DNA of 64,000 nt from Membranipora membranacea (GCA_914767715.1 OU612067.1:4526001-4590000), one strand, 5' to 3'; shown: positions 24,826 through 37,435, counted from the stretch's first letter. Numbers and translations are program-made. The notes: generated from the sequence alone by a model not told the origin.

Positions 24826-26660
24826 CATCTGCCACTAGGAAAGGCTAAAAACGCATATCTGACACATTTGTCTATATTCTGTTTTACTCATCACTTATTT
24901 TGATTGAGCAAAAAATACATAGAAATATTAGTTAAACAGTGATTGTAAATATAATCCTGATACCTAGTACCCATTGGAGCCTAAATCATGGTACTGAACA
25001 TTTTGAAAATGAATGTACCTGCGCGCTACACTGTCTCATCTCGAAGGCGATGATAACATATATAGCTATTTGCACTTGGAATCAAATCGAGCAACGTTTT
25101 TTTTAGGAATATCCAAGGGCAAGGTTATCCATTAAATACAATGATTTGAAGAATCGTTTGACATAATGCCTTAAAAAAAAAAATTTGGTATGTATTCTTT
25201 ATTTTATAAGACAACTGCTGATCACTGGGTCACAAAAACCCTGCTGAAATATACCATAATACATAAGTAGTGGTTTAATTCTCATCAGTATATAATATCA
25301 TCAAAGACTTTCTCCCAACCCCCTCAAAGCTCTCTATTTTGTATTGTTGGAAGAATGTCATCTTCCCATATTATGCTCCAATTGTTTCATGGGATAATTT
25401 TCAGGTTTTGTTGTAAAGGATTTGATCTGCTAAAATTCTATAATAGATGTTAGGTAATAATCATTAGCCACGAATTCTACATTTCCTAAAACATGACTGA
25501 GAACAGGGTCACAATCACCTTGCAGCAATATCCAATAATGCATTGTGGTTTGGTTCTCATCAGTATTATAATAGGATTTAGGATTTTCTTCTGATCCCCT
25601 TCAGAAATTCCAATCTAGAATTGCATTGTGGGAATCCATCTTTCACCATACAATTTTACAAGATCATCTTGTGCGTTGGACTAGTTTATGCATCAGTTTA
25701 ATTAAGCCAAGTATGTTTGAATGACCCCGACTGTCTTGATAAACTTGTTGAACCACCCACCCCACAACAAAGCTTGCGATAACAGGCTAGACCACCACAT
25801 GCTATTTGTTACAAGCAAAAATATAATTTGTATGGTTGGTATATGCCTGTATTGATATCCCTAAGTGTATCAGGCTGGCTGCTCATTATTAGTTCTTATT
25901 ACACATATTTTTTTAAGGTGATTACATTCTTAGAAGTCAAAAAACTAAACTGCTCTGAGTGTGCAGACTTTTTAAGTGCAACTAGTGATCCCTCAGCAGC
26001 GGACTGCTCTCTATTCGGCCGCAAGAATCGGGAGGCCTCAAACCAAGGAGTGCTCAACTCACTAACCCAGTTGTAGATACAAATTTCTATGCAGCAGAAA
26101 GGGCAGTCCAACACTCTATTGGTACCGTAGTGCTTGCGCCAAATTTGACTAATATGGTTGTCACCCGTACATTATCATACGTATTACTTTAAATGTGCAT
26201 CCCACTGTACTTCACTCTTTAAAACTCTTTTTCTGCGGTATGCTCTGATTCCCAGCCATCACACAATAACAAAGCTAGCCTTAGAAAAACGATGCTCGGT
26301 TTGATTCCAAGTGCAAATAGCTATATATGTTATCATGGCCTTCGAGATAAAATTATTTGGGATCAAATATGCGTTTTTAGCCTTTCCTAGTGGCTAGAAA
26401 CGCTCTCAGAGCATCAGCGACCGGGTTCTATCCCTGACCCGGTTGGGGGATCACAATGCCCTCAAACCCCCATGTGGATCGCTCGGGTATTTCGCACCCT
26501 CGGATCATTGCGATGACGTGCGGTATCACTGTAAATTGAAATCTCCCACTTTTGAATTTAGATTACTTGGCAAGTATGATATGCTGTTTAACTAATAGTT
26601 CTATGCCATTTTTGCTTTATCGAAATATGTGATGAGTTAGACAGAATATAGACAAAGCTG
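24826..26660. repeat. Foldback region (copy B)
   Basis: This matches 5615-7366 of copy A, with the same inverted blocks (GCCACTAGGAAAGGC near 24830, its complement near 26365-26395). Copy B has about 70 extra bases at about 26443-26520, rich in CCC/GGG, that copy A lacks. The reading frames at 25828-26114 match those at 6626-6897 and show no domain. Confidence 0.6.
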
Positions 26661-27650
26661 TGACCTGTGCTGCAGAAGATCGCTGCTGCTATTCTGTATC
26701 AAATTCTATAAAATCTATAAAAATATCTGCATCAAAGGGAGATTACTCCGAAAAACACATGCATCATTGTTTTTTGTACCACAGTGAGATGTCGTTGCGT
26801 CACAGTATTTAATGAGGACACTTTTTGATTGGATATTTACTACACAGTGTCCAGTCTAGTGTTGTGTGTTTTGTCTATGGGTAAAGCAATGAAAGGAAGG
26901 TAGGTAATGACCTTTGCACCTCAATATGTATGTAGTTGGTTAGCCAATCAGGATCACATACCAGACTTCAAAGTAAATTTTTAGACATTAGTCTACATGG
27001 ACTGTGCTCCATCACAGACACGCATATCAGGAGGGGGGGGGCTGTGAATCAAGGAGGGCCAACTCCAAAATATACAACAATTTAAATCTAAAAAATCCGT
27101 TTTGCAAAATGTTAATTTTTTGTCAACACCATAGCTACTACTTTTGTTTATTTACCGATTCGCATTCCATCAAGTCCGTCCATTTCACTTTGTACCAGTG
27201 AATTGACTTTCTATTTCTGAGTGACTGAACATTCATTTCATATCTGATCTTTTGTATCTGCTTCTCCAAATGTTAGTATAGTCCCAACCAGGAGAGTGAA
27301 CAAACTCAACTCAAGGAAACGAGTATCTATGCACCAAAGAGAAAATGTCACGAAGTGGTCCATTGCACTATCCACATTTTGCTCGTAAAGCTTCTTATTT
27401 CAACTATGTTAGAGAACAACTATCAGTTTAGGAACACAATACATTCAACCAAACTAACCAAAGCTGTTGTGCAATAATAATCAAACTGAGCTGATTTGTC
27501 CAAACCACTATTTCACCTAGCATGTCACTGCATCCTACTACAGCTAAGGTGACAGCAAATCACCCATAAGTATTCAGTAAATAATAAACAGATATCCTGA
27601 TTTAGTAGTAATTCACTTTTATTTCATTGTTGAATTTGTATGACAACAAA

Positions 27651-28487
27651 CTACCACTTGGGCATGGGTCCGCAGTAAGATTGCTCTGTTGATGTTGCAG
27701 GGTGCCAACAGGCTTGGCCGCGTTGGCAATCCCTACAACAAAATAAATATTAGTGATCAAGAAATATATTTATATATATCAATCATCATGGTTTTCAGGA
27801 TCAAGCTTATCATTCAATTCATTTTTTGTTCAACTCAAGTCTCTAAAACCTGTATTCTCAAATAGTGCATTCAATGAGTGAAGGGGGTCCTTTTGAGATT
27901 GTAGCATCTTAAATTTTGAAGAGAAGCATCATCAAACTCAAATAAAGAATATCTCATATTTCATAAACTGTTAAACAAGTATTTAAATAATATCTTTAAT
28001 ATTTGAGATCTGACATTTAAGGATGCAAGATGATTTTAAAAAAAATGTGTCCAACAATTTTTAGGCTATGTCTTGCATTTAAAGTTTTTTATTGTCATTT
28101 CTAGCTGTGAATGTTGATAAATATTATAAATTATGATTTGTTTTACTTTCCTTCATGATTTATTAAGTTGACTTTTAATGCATTGGCACTATTGATTTGA
28201 ACACAGCTAGGAAGTCAACTTGGTTAAGTTCTGAGCCAAAAAATGTCTGCCAATAGCCCTGAACTGCGCTGATAAGAATATTTGCACAATAACTTACATG
28301 ATCGATTCACATTTGGTTTTACAATCCATTCCAACCACTGCCATCAGAGCAACAATGATGGTGGCAATCTTCATCTGCGGAAAAGTAAGAAAAACTGTCA
28401 AAAAAGTAACTCAATAACAATCTTTATAAATACAATACAATACAAATAGTTGACGGAAGCACTCACATACATGCCAGCGGTCATCAT
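27651..28487 (-). CDS. Secreted cysteine-rich peptide, copy B (three exons)
   Basis: The structure is the same as in copy A, without the transposon in the last intron. Exons are 28467-28487, 28298-28374 and 27651-27732 (stop TAG at 27651-27653), with donors GTGAGT and GTAAGT and acceptors CCGCAG and TTGTAG. From the exon 2 Met the product is 52 residues, with the same 18-residue start and Cys at 18, 22, 28, 34 and 46. The C-terminus is shorter than in copy A. Relative to A the mature part has K19, E23, I25, D27, Q29, R30, A33 and T39. Splice sites, phases and stop are all intact, so both copies may be expressed. Function is unknown. Confidence 0.72.
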
Positions 28488-29531
28488 TTAAAGTTCAAAT
28501 CAGTGAAGACAATAACGACCATAATAACATGAGGCAGATAGTTTTTGCCTAAAAAAATACCTTAACTTTAGAGAGAATACAGCTTTTCAGAGTGCTTTCC
28601 TGCTTTGGTCTTCAGAGATGAATGTGACAACCTTAACTGCACCACTGTTTTATACTGGTCTCATTATGACCTTGTTAGGAGGTTGTGATAAAAAATTATC
28701 AGCACTGCTGCAGAGGCCAGGGTTGTATCGGATGATGTACCATGAATAATTATAAAACGTCCAGGGTAAGGAAAGTCCTTGATCAGATAACAGCAGACTG
28801 AAGGCTGTTATCGGAGAGTCAGAACAAACATTCCTCCAACTGTTTTCTTCTGGTAGGGTGCATAGAGCATCCTTAAAAAGGATATATGCACTTTATTGAT
28901 CATTTCTGTGGCCTTCACAAATAGGCCACACCAATCTATTTGGTCCTTTTAACTGCAAATAGTATGTAGGGTCATATCTCATGTATCTTTGCAGCAAATT
29001 TCAAATAACTTCCAATTCTGGCACCGTCACTGGTAAAAACAAAAACTCTACCCTAGTTGTTTGAATGGTAATGGGCCATTTTGCTCCTCATTACTGGTAC
29101 TGAGGGCTGCAGATCAGGGCAGGTGACATAACTGCAGCTTTTCATGGAAATTGAGTTTTGTTAAATTCCAATTCTTTTTACTTGGACGCTAGATTTTGCT
29201 ATTCTCATGTTTTATATGTAGAATTACCTCCTCAGGAAGACATTTGACGTTCATGATAAATGTGCAGTCGCTCCGTATATGACTTATCCTAATCCAGAGA
29301 TAGAAGTTGACAAAGAGCTTCTCAACCGATGAGAAAATTTCAGACATAAGGACTCTAAGCTGTAGACAGCTATTTCTTGGCCATAAGATACTGAAATGTT
29401 TCATATTTTGCCAGGGGCTATCTCACAATCTAAAGTCAACCAGAACAGGTTTGTTCTTGTAGCATATTGTCAAGCAACAATAATACTGTATTTAGCTTCA
29501 ATCTTACAAATGAGTTGATATTTGATTATAG

Positions 29532-29723
29532 AATATTATTCTGCACATGGTAAATGCAATCATCAAGTGGTTTGAAGTGTCTCACAATGTACAAGGCCAT
29601 GGTCACTTTGCCAACATGAATATAACACTGACACATCACAGTGAACGGTTGTTGGGTGGTTTCTACATCCCTGAAACTCGATTGAGTGTAAGCCTTCAGA
29701 TAGAAGTACTTTTAGTGCATCAG
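29532..29723 (+). CDS. Candidate internal exon of an unrecognised gene
   Basis: Between a TTATAG acceptor and a CAG|GTATGT donor, 64 codons are open in phase 0 on the plus strand (contains WFEVSHNVQGHGHF and NMNITLTHHSERLLGGFY). An upstream stretch at 29222-29332, after TATGTAG, is open for 36 codons and could be related, but it ends in a stop without a donor. The matching segments in copy A (11651-11753) and inverted copy D (about 32060-32215) are interrupted. I recognise no family; a gene fragment carried by the duplication is the likeliest reading. Confidence 0.3.
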
Positions 29724-30811
29724 GTATGTGTGATGTTGGGTGCACTGTTATAAAGTAAAGGAATTTGCATCCTGCTGATCTTGAGCTAAGGTTGCAGATT
29801 ACACCTATAGAAGCACAAGTGTACTGACGCAATGTCAGTTCAGTATTAAATCACTGATATCGTCATTAGGTAAATTATATCACAAGCAGCATACATTGGA
29901 ATTGCAGTAATACGAAAAATCCAAAAGATCAACAAGATTCCATGACAGAGACTGTGAAGAGAAAAACAAATTTTGCAGTAACGCAACAACCATTATTATG
30001 TAGTTAAAGTGTTTAGGAGAGCGTAGCATAGCAATTAATTGAATGATATAACTGATTAAAAAATGCAATAACCCAGGATCTATAGTATGTCATCTCCGCT
30101 GTTACATACTAACACTGGAACATCGTAGACTAGGCTACCTTTGACCAAGAGACTCAAACTCTAACTCTGACTCTAACCTCTTGCCTTGACCATTACTGCT
30201 TTGTGATAGTTTCTGATAGTTTATTTAGTGGCCTGGTAACTGTTCTAGGCAAGCTAGCGCTAGGTTTATTGTTATTCTGGTGGTGGGTCATCTTTGGACT
30301 GTTTATTTGCAGCTGGGGAGATAACATACCTTCTAGACCTAAGGTTTTTGCACTTTTAAATCGGTTACATCATTCAATTATGTTCTTGAGTGAGTTAATT
30401 TAGTTTTATTGTTCATTGCTATGATTTTACAGCGATATGAACAGTTATGTAGTTGTTTTTTGCTTTCCTAAAGAGTCGACTACCCTTTGATGTTGCTGAT
30501 ACTTCTCCTTACACCATGTATTTGGCATCCGTCTTAGTCAGGTCAGTCAATTTTTATTCGGTTGAGGCAGCACGATATTACTCTACACAATCCATTGGCT
30601 TGGACATACACAATAATGGCAACGAGGATGGGATATAAAAAATGAACAATGAGAAAGGAGTAGACTCAGTAAGACAGCAAAGTTGACTTATTAACAGCAA
30701 GCAGTAACTGTTTCTCCAGCCTGACATTTGATATATGGTACAAGGAAAGCTCCCAACGAGTTGAGTTTGGTCATAAAGTGAGGGTTTTGTTGCCTGATGT
30801 AGTGTAAGCAC

Positions 30812-31215
30812 CAAGAGCAGATCAGCAGTTTCGCGACAGAGTTGCAGAGTACTTCTACTGGCAGTCCTACAGTTCTGATGATGACTTCTGCTTCCGAGTC
30901 ATGTTGCACCAAATCTGTTTTTACTCAGCATCCGCCAACCATTTGTTGGTATATTGAGATCTTTGAGACTCCTCTTGACTGTACCCTTGTATCGCAGCTT
31001 CAGTCTACCTCTGCTCTGAAGAGTATTTGATTTGGTAACAGGTTGTGATTTTGCCTTTAGACATGACAGTTGCATCTCAGTGTTCGCTGTCTAAGGATGT
31101 CATACATGCTGGCAAAGCCTGTTTTTTTGAGTATTGTCTCGTTGCTTAGGCGGTGCCACCATTTCATCTTGGATATGTGCCTAAGATGCAAAGTACAAGT
31201 TCGCATATCGAAGGG
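30812..31215 (-). mobile_element. LINE remnant (C-terminal part of a reverse-transcriptase ORF)
   Basis: Read on the minus strand with a few stops, the segment gives MKWWHRLSNETILKKTGF, then SMYDILRQRTLRWNCHV, then further on NIPTNGWRMLSKNR. This is the pattern RxxNxxxLxxxGxxSMxxxLRxRxLRW that follows the RT domain in many invertebrate non-LTR elements, with the basic NGWR-type tail. It lies exactly between copy B and the inverted copy D. It is decayed and cannot encode a protein. Confidence 0.65.
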
Positions 31216-31436
31216 AACTCGATAATGAGTAAAACTAAGTCTGACTACATTACAATCTGGTGCCAGTACAAGTTACAAATTTGAGTGGTCCTAACATGAC
31301 CCTGAGAAGACCTGTGTTTGATAGAAATGCTAGTAAACACAAACTGGTGCTTACTTCTGTGATTGCTTCTGTTACAGCAAGTGGTGTCAATGCGGGCAGT
31401 TCGGAGGCCCTCTGCATCTCTTTTGCACTCCAGCTA

Positions 31437-33530
31437 ACACTGCATCAGGCAGCAAAGCCCTGACTGAGCTCCCAAAAAAAAACTCATTCAAGCTTTCCTC
31501 ATAAAAAATATCAAATATTTTGCTCAAGTAACAGTTACTCCTTGCTGTTAATTAGTCAACTTTACTGCCTCACAGAGTATTGCACTTCTCTACTCTATAC
31601 TCTTACCATTAATGTGTATGTACAAGCCAATGGATTTTTTAAAGATCAGATCCAGTAATACCTGCCATGTCTTCACCGGAAAAGGCTATTGTCTGACTTT
31701 AATATGATGGCTGGCAGATAGATAAATAAATGTGTCAAGGAGTGGTTTCCGTAATATCAAAGGTCAGGCAACTCTTAACTACATTACAATTGTCGTCTTC
31801 ACAGTAGCTGCCATAGTATCTTATCTTGTTGATTATTTGGATTTTCAGATTACTGCAATTTCAGTGCAAAAAAGTATAGTTCTTGAAATCCTTTTCCTTT
31901 TGCTTAATTCAGTAAATTAATACTGAACTGCAATTGCGGCAGGGCTTTGACTGTAAAGCTAAAGGAGTTAACAGCGACCTTAGCTCAAGACCAACAGGAT
32001 GCAAATTCCTTCACTTTATAACACTGACCCTAGCATCACCCGTACCTGATGCACTAAATATACATATGAAGGCTCACACTCAATCCAGTTTCTAGGTTGT
32101 AGCAACCACCTAGCAACCAATCACTGTGATGTGGCAGTGTTATATTCAGTCGGAAATTTTACTATGACCTTGTGCATCGTGAGATACTTCAAACCACTTG
32201 ATGGTTGCAATTAACGAACACAGAAGAAATATTCTATAACAATACCAAACCTGTTCTAGTTGTCTTATGATTGTGTGATAACCACTGGGAACTTATGATA
32301 CCTTTCTGTTGGTCGTTATGGCCAAGATATATTTGTCCACAACCTATACTATCGCCTTTATGCCTGAACTTTTCAGTTTTGGGAACTTTATTTGTAAACC
32401 TCTATCTCTCCACTATATTATCAGCCATCTACTGAGTGACTGAACATTTATCACAATCTTTTATGACTACCTCTCTAAAGTCTTCCTGTGGTGGTCATTA
32501 CTCACATTGAACAATATAACAGCAAAATCTTGCGTCCATGTAAAAAGAAGTGGAATTAATCAAAGTTTGCGTTCCAGGAAGCTAACTGTATGTCCTCTGC
32601 TATGATCTGCAGCCCTCAGAACCAGATAAGAGGAATAAAAGGGTAAGATCTGGGGCTACTTTATTTGCCCTGATATCTCGAAACAAAACTTAGCAACTTT
32701 ACTGTTCAACCAACTAGAGTGTGCCTCTACCAGTAACCATACTCATAATTATTAGAAATTATCTGAAATTCAATGCACAGACAATTCAGCTACTACTACA
32801 TAGTTGGACCCTCCATATTATTGTTTACCCACAACCCTAAAAGACAGCCTTTCAATATTTATTATCTGTCATACAAGCTCTGGTAGGTCAACTTGCTAAT
32901 TTTTTCAGGTAAAATGACCAAACTTATTGGTATGTATGCTTATCTATGAAGGGCACAGAATGATCATAAAAGTATATGTATCCTTACTAAGGACACTCTA
33001 CACCCTTCCAGCAGATAAAAGTCAGTGGAAAATTTGTTCTGAATTTCCACTAGCTGTATACTGCACACATGGAATTAATTGATAAATATCTTTTAGCTCC
33101 GTTTTTGCTCGTTGATGTGACCTGTTCAAGGGCATTCCTAACCCTGGAGGTTTAATGATTATCATGGTACATCATCTGATATCCTGGCTTCTGCAGTGTG
33201 TTGATATTACGTTGTATCATAACCTTCAAACAAAGCCATATTGAGTTCAGTCTGAACCAGTGTTGAAGCGCAGGTTGGCACACGTCTTGAAAGAACAGAA
33301 CAGAGTTATTTAATTCAGGGAAACTGTTGTTGGCATGTATATGAGTGCTTCATCATGTATTGTGTTGAATTGTCAATAAGTAAAGATGATTTAATTTTAA
33401 ATTTCTGCAGTTGAAGATCATCATCATTGTTGTTGCTACTATGGCAGTTGTTGGGATGGCTTGTCATCGGGATATCCAAGACAGTTTTCAGTGTCCTGCG
33501 ATAAAAAGTTTAGACTCACAGGCTTGAAAA
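31437..33530 (-). repeat. Inverted, diverged duplication copy D
   Basis: Read as reverse complement, 31437 onward matches the right end of copies A and B, starting at the same boundary (CTGCATCAGGCAGCAAA against TTGCCTGATGTAGTG). Further matches follow in order: AGTCAACTTTACTG near 31556, CCAATGGATTTTT near 31628, TTGTTGATTATTTGGATTTT near 31827, ACCTTAGCTCAAGA near 31978, TCAAACCACTTGATGGTTGCA near 32193, and the peptide exon at 33411. Divergence and indels are much greater than between A and B, so D is older. Confidence 0.75.
33332..33530 (+). pseudogene. Relic of the secreted-peptide gene in copy D
   Basis: After a CTGCAG acceptor, TTGAAGATC at 33411 starts a stretch that reads LKIIIIVVATMAVVGMAC, clearly the signal peptide of copies A and B with ATG changed to TTG. 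Downstream the cysteine pattern is lost and a TGA closes the frame at about 33525. The first exon is represented by GGCATGTAT at 33332-33340, followed by ATGAGT where A and B have the donor GTGAGT. It is probably inactive. Confidence 0.6.
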
Positions 33531-34077
33531 GCACTTTTCAGACTAACCATTTGGCTACCGCTTTCAGATCAAACCTAAATATAGTATTTGAGTTAGGTAT
33601 GCCAGTACAGTATCAATAAGCGTAACATGGTGATCAAAAGTACTATTTTAAATATTAAAGAACGACTGAAAAAATTGAGTAGGTAGCACTTTTCCTGCAC
33701 AGTGCACAGTATAGCTTATATTCTATTGGATCTATCTTTAGAACATTATGAACTTGTAACTTATAATATTTGATCAACGATCTTTGAAACACTATGTAAT
33801 CTGAATTTGTGCTCAATGATGCTCTCTCATCATATTGAACATGCTACAATCTCTATCACGTGGCGTTTGACAGGACGCATGTTGAAGAAAAATCATTATG
33901 ACAATGTTTACCCATCAAAGTAGAATTTGTGGATGGTAGGGCTGGAATGGGTATTAACTCCATAGGTCAGGACCGGGTCGTGTCCAGTTCGAGCTCTGTT
34001 ATTACCCACTCACTCTGAAATGAGATATGTAAGCAGAAAGTCGCTGCTGTCTCTTACACAATCTACAGATGCGGTCC
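33531..34077. other. Spacer between copies D and C
   Basis: No gene is supported in this stretch. A short GC-richer patch at about 33935-34020 contains CCAGTTCGAGCTC, which resembles a pol III B box, but no A box was found at the right distance. Confidence 0.4.
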
Positions 34078-36115
34078 TCTGGCTGTCTGTGATAGGGCCC
34101 GGTTGTTCCCACTTCTGAGTATCTTTGTTCTACAACAAGAACAACTTGTTATCGTGAATTTTTCTAGGAGGGTTCAGTTGAGATTCACCGTCCATTCACA
34201 TCAGTAGGAGCCCTACTAGATAATCTAAAATTTCACAAACAGAAACGACTGTAACATAAATTGGTCAGTTGACGCTAGCACGGTTAAGTAATTGGACAAT
34301 CATATTCACTCAGCCATCTCAACAAAGTTGAGCCGTGATCACAAACTAATGGTGATGGCAGCAGTAGAGTTTTGGTACTGGATGAGTAGAGGCGCTGGTC
34401 TGAGGACATCTTTCACATCTTCTGTCTTGGTTATGCATTTTATGTAGGCTCTCTCATTCCGCCTCACTTTGTCGAATATGCATTGGTCCATACAACAAAC
34501 ATCCATAATGATGTGGCCAAGTGTGAAATCTCCCACAGTGACACCCTTCTTTGACTGGCCTTGAAACATAGACTGGAGGCTATAAAAGGAAGAACATTAC
34601 ATAGGGACGCAATCAAAAGATGCAGTATTATTGAGTGAAATTTAATTGTGTTTGTACGATGAAATGTTTGTGACAACTCATAACTCTTCTAGGGTATTCA
34701 TTCAAAGCTCATTAGGCGCTGATCCATCATGTTACCAAAATGAAGAGGCTATGACTTGGTAGTACAATAAACTAGTCAAGGCGAGCTCACATTTAGACCA
34801 TCATCAACTTCTCCAGATGGCAGTGGAGATGCTGCCTTTTCATTATCATTAAAGCATAAAAACTTGATCAAACACAATGAAATTCAATGTGAGGAAGGGT
34901 GGTGTCTTGAAATAAACAGCTAAATTTCTTTTGCAAGACAATTCCATATATATATATATGAAGTTATTATATTAAATATAGAATTGTTTTGTATTACAAT
35001 AACATTAAAAATATAGCTGTTATTCTGAATTTCTTTTCTGTTATCAATATTTGCAGGTTGGGTTTATATAATATTCAAAATTCAGAACTGGATTATTATT
35101 ATTTCTCTTAATTTTAATGATAAATTTATTATATTATATGATATGATAAATATCAAATTATATTTGCAGTTGCAGTCAATTTTTGTCTCATTAAGTGGGT
35201 CAGCCCGATCCGCCTATTTAATTCCGCTCATTTTGTTTCTATCTTAATTTCCCTAGCTGCCAGACCAAAAAGTGTGATCTTCTCCAATGTATACTTATAA
35301 AGAAAAATTGCAAATTTATGGTCTCATCTGTTCAGCGCCCCCTATAATGAGGGACAACTCCTGACACAACCCCATAAAAACGAACGACTCGGCAATCTAT
35401 CGCTGCCTAAAGTAGCTAGCCTTCTGCCTTCTAACTTCAATGGCCACTTCATCACGTGAGAATGACCATCCTCTATAATCACACCAAAAACAACAGATGA
35501 TAGAGCCCAAATAAGTGCAGGTCAACAAAGATATAAAATACTTTTTTTTAACATTATTATATGGGATAATTTAATCCGAGATTTTTTTGCCTTCATTGCA
35601 ACATGATAAGCCAAGATAGGATGGATTTTTAGGAAATGACAATTAACAAACTTTAAACTTCAAACTTCAAATAGTATGTGATATTCTGCATCACCTTCAT
35701 CGAATCAGAATACTTGATAGGTAGGATTTTATAATCATTTGAATGCTGATGTTAGGATGAGCGAATGCAAATATACCAAGCTCAAATCATTTTAAATAAG
35801 AGAAACTAAATGTTAGACAGCATTGTTTTTTGATTAAGACCATGTCCGCCATAAAATCATAGACAGTAATATACAGGTAGCTGGCCTTTCTCAATGACAT
35901 GTGTGATTGACTCCTGTATTGAGTAAACAATCGCAGAACTAGGCTTTTTATCATAAATTCAAATTATAAGGATATTGTCACGAGGCTTTTCAAACGTTTG
36001 CAATGTATCGTTTGTGAGGCCTTAGGAGCATAGTTGATAATGGTTTCGAAAATCAACAGAATGTAGCATGTGACTTTGCACCATGTGATAGAATTTATTT
36101 ATAACAGGACCCTAA

Positions 36116-36690
36116 CTGTAATGGTGGGTAGGTTGCATAACTCTGGGGCCTCTGCTAGGATTTTTTGAAAACTTCTTCTATTATCATTATTGAGCGACAG
36201 GCCTAAACTTTCCCCTGATTAGTAATTGTTTTGATATTTTTCTTACAATGGTGCAAAAGAACGATTGTAGCTTAGTATATGTATATAAACATTCCAAAAG
36301 TTTGAGTAGGCATTTATTTATCAATCCCTGACGACCATCCATCCTCTTGTGAATGATTGTGGAATTGGAATGCCATTACAAGCAATACTGGCAACATTTC
36401 AGTACTAAAGCCTGTGATATGATACCAGTTGCTACTAAAATGTTCTCTCAAACTCAAAAATGTATTTCGACAATTATTTGACAACAGTTAGCAATCAAAC
36501 AGGGTCTGAGTTTAGAATGAGATCATGCAGGGAATTGAAACCAATGCTTCCCAATCAAGGGCAAGCAATGGTACCATTAAACAAAGAGTTTTTACTAGTA
36601 GCTGCTAAATGGTGTCATTGTACTATATACCTACCTAATACTAAAATTGTAGCTTACTGTGATAAATATCAAGATGACCTAGAGGCTGCA
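36116..36690 (+). other. Segment of C absent from B, with a 104-codon reading frame
   Basis: At CCCTAACTG copy B jumps directly to CACTGTGTTCACTAG, while C has about 575 bp in between. The short CTG shared at the edges fits a deletion in B. In C a plus-strand frame from ATG 36460 to TAA 36774 is open for 104 codons, with Cys and Trp residues (AAKWCHCTIYLPN). I recognise no domain. It could be an exon or chance. Confidence 0.35.
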
Positions 36691-37166
36691 CTGTGTTCAC
36701 TAGAGTGGCGGAAATTCTTTATTTGTTTGACGGGAATCATTAATATAGATCGTAAGGGAGTAAAGTTAAACTAAATCAGTCTTCAAACCAAAAAACCAGC
36801 CTCTGAAGGCAACAAGCCTCAATCGAACAATAAATGCAAACAAACTGCGGTAGGTTTTTGATACCATGCAGCTCCAGCTCAACCAGTTGAAGTTAATGGA
36901 CATTATTGGCTTACTATAGCTGCGCAGTGCTGTATAAACTCTTTATTCACAGGGGTCAACAAAAAACATATGTTTTTCCCACAGCGGGACTTTCTTCTGT
37001 ACTCATTTGTATCAAAATGGTAAAAATTGTGTTGGCTGCTCAAGGTATGAACTGAGAAAGCTCTAAAAGGTTAGATTCTAGACTGAGTTATAGAAAGTTT
37101 TGTTCTCATTAAAATTTGTAAATAATAAGCAATAACTGCTGAATGCTGAATTTCTTTATGTAGGAG

Positions 37167-37435
37167 TAGGAGGTAGCTCAGTTGGTTAGAGCGCCGGTCG
37201 TTCAACACATAAGTGATGAAGGTCATGGGTTCGAATCCCACTGTAGTCTATTGACTACTGAGGTTTGGTTGGCCCCCATGTGTGCTCCGACCTGCCTGCA
37301 AACTGAGAGTAAACTGGCGCAGAAATTGCGGCCTTGCCATTAAGGCAAAATAATATTTCCCCGCCCAAGCTTCGGGATGTGGCGTGTGATATGACATCCG
37401 ATTTTAATCAACCTTTAATCTTCAATCATAATTTT
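37167..37435 (+). repeat. tRNA-derived SINE (copy C)
   Basis: This is the duplicated counterpart of 22740-23010, with the same A and B boxes (TAGCTCAGTTGG, GGTTCGAATCC) and tail. It sits in the same place within the duplicated block, so one SINE insertion predates the B/C duplication. Confidence 0.9.

Larger units (their letters stand above)
20301..30808 (+). repeat. Segmental duplication copy B
   Basis: From CTCTGGCTGTCTGTGATAGG at about 20301 the sequence matches copy C (from 34078) for about 4.4 kb. From about 23912 it also matches copy A. At about 24749 it jumps from AAACAAACA straight to CACCCGGAGC, lacking nearly 2 kb that A and C share. It then follows A to the common end at 30808. 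Content: a paired open frame at 20587-20817 (minus), a SINE, a transmembrane terminal exon, a foldback region, the secreted-peptide gene and a plus-strand candidate exon. Confidence 0.9.
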
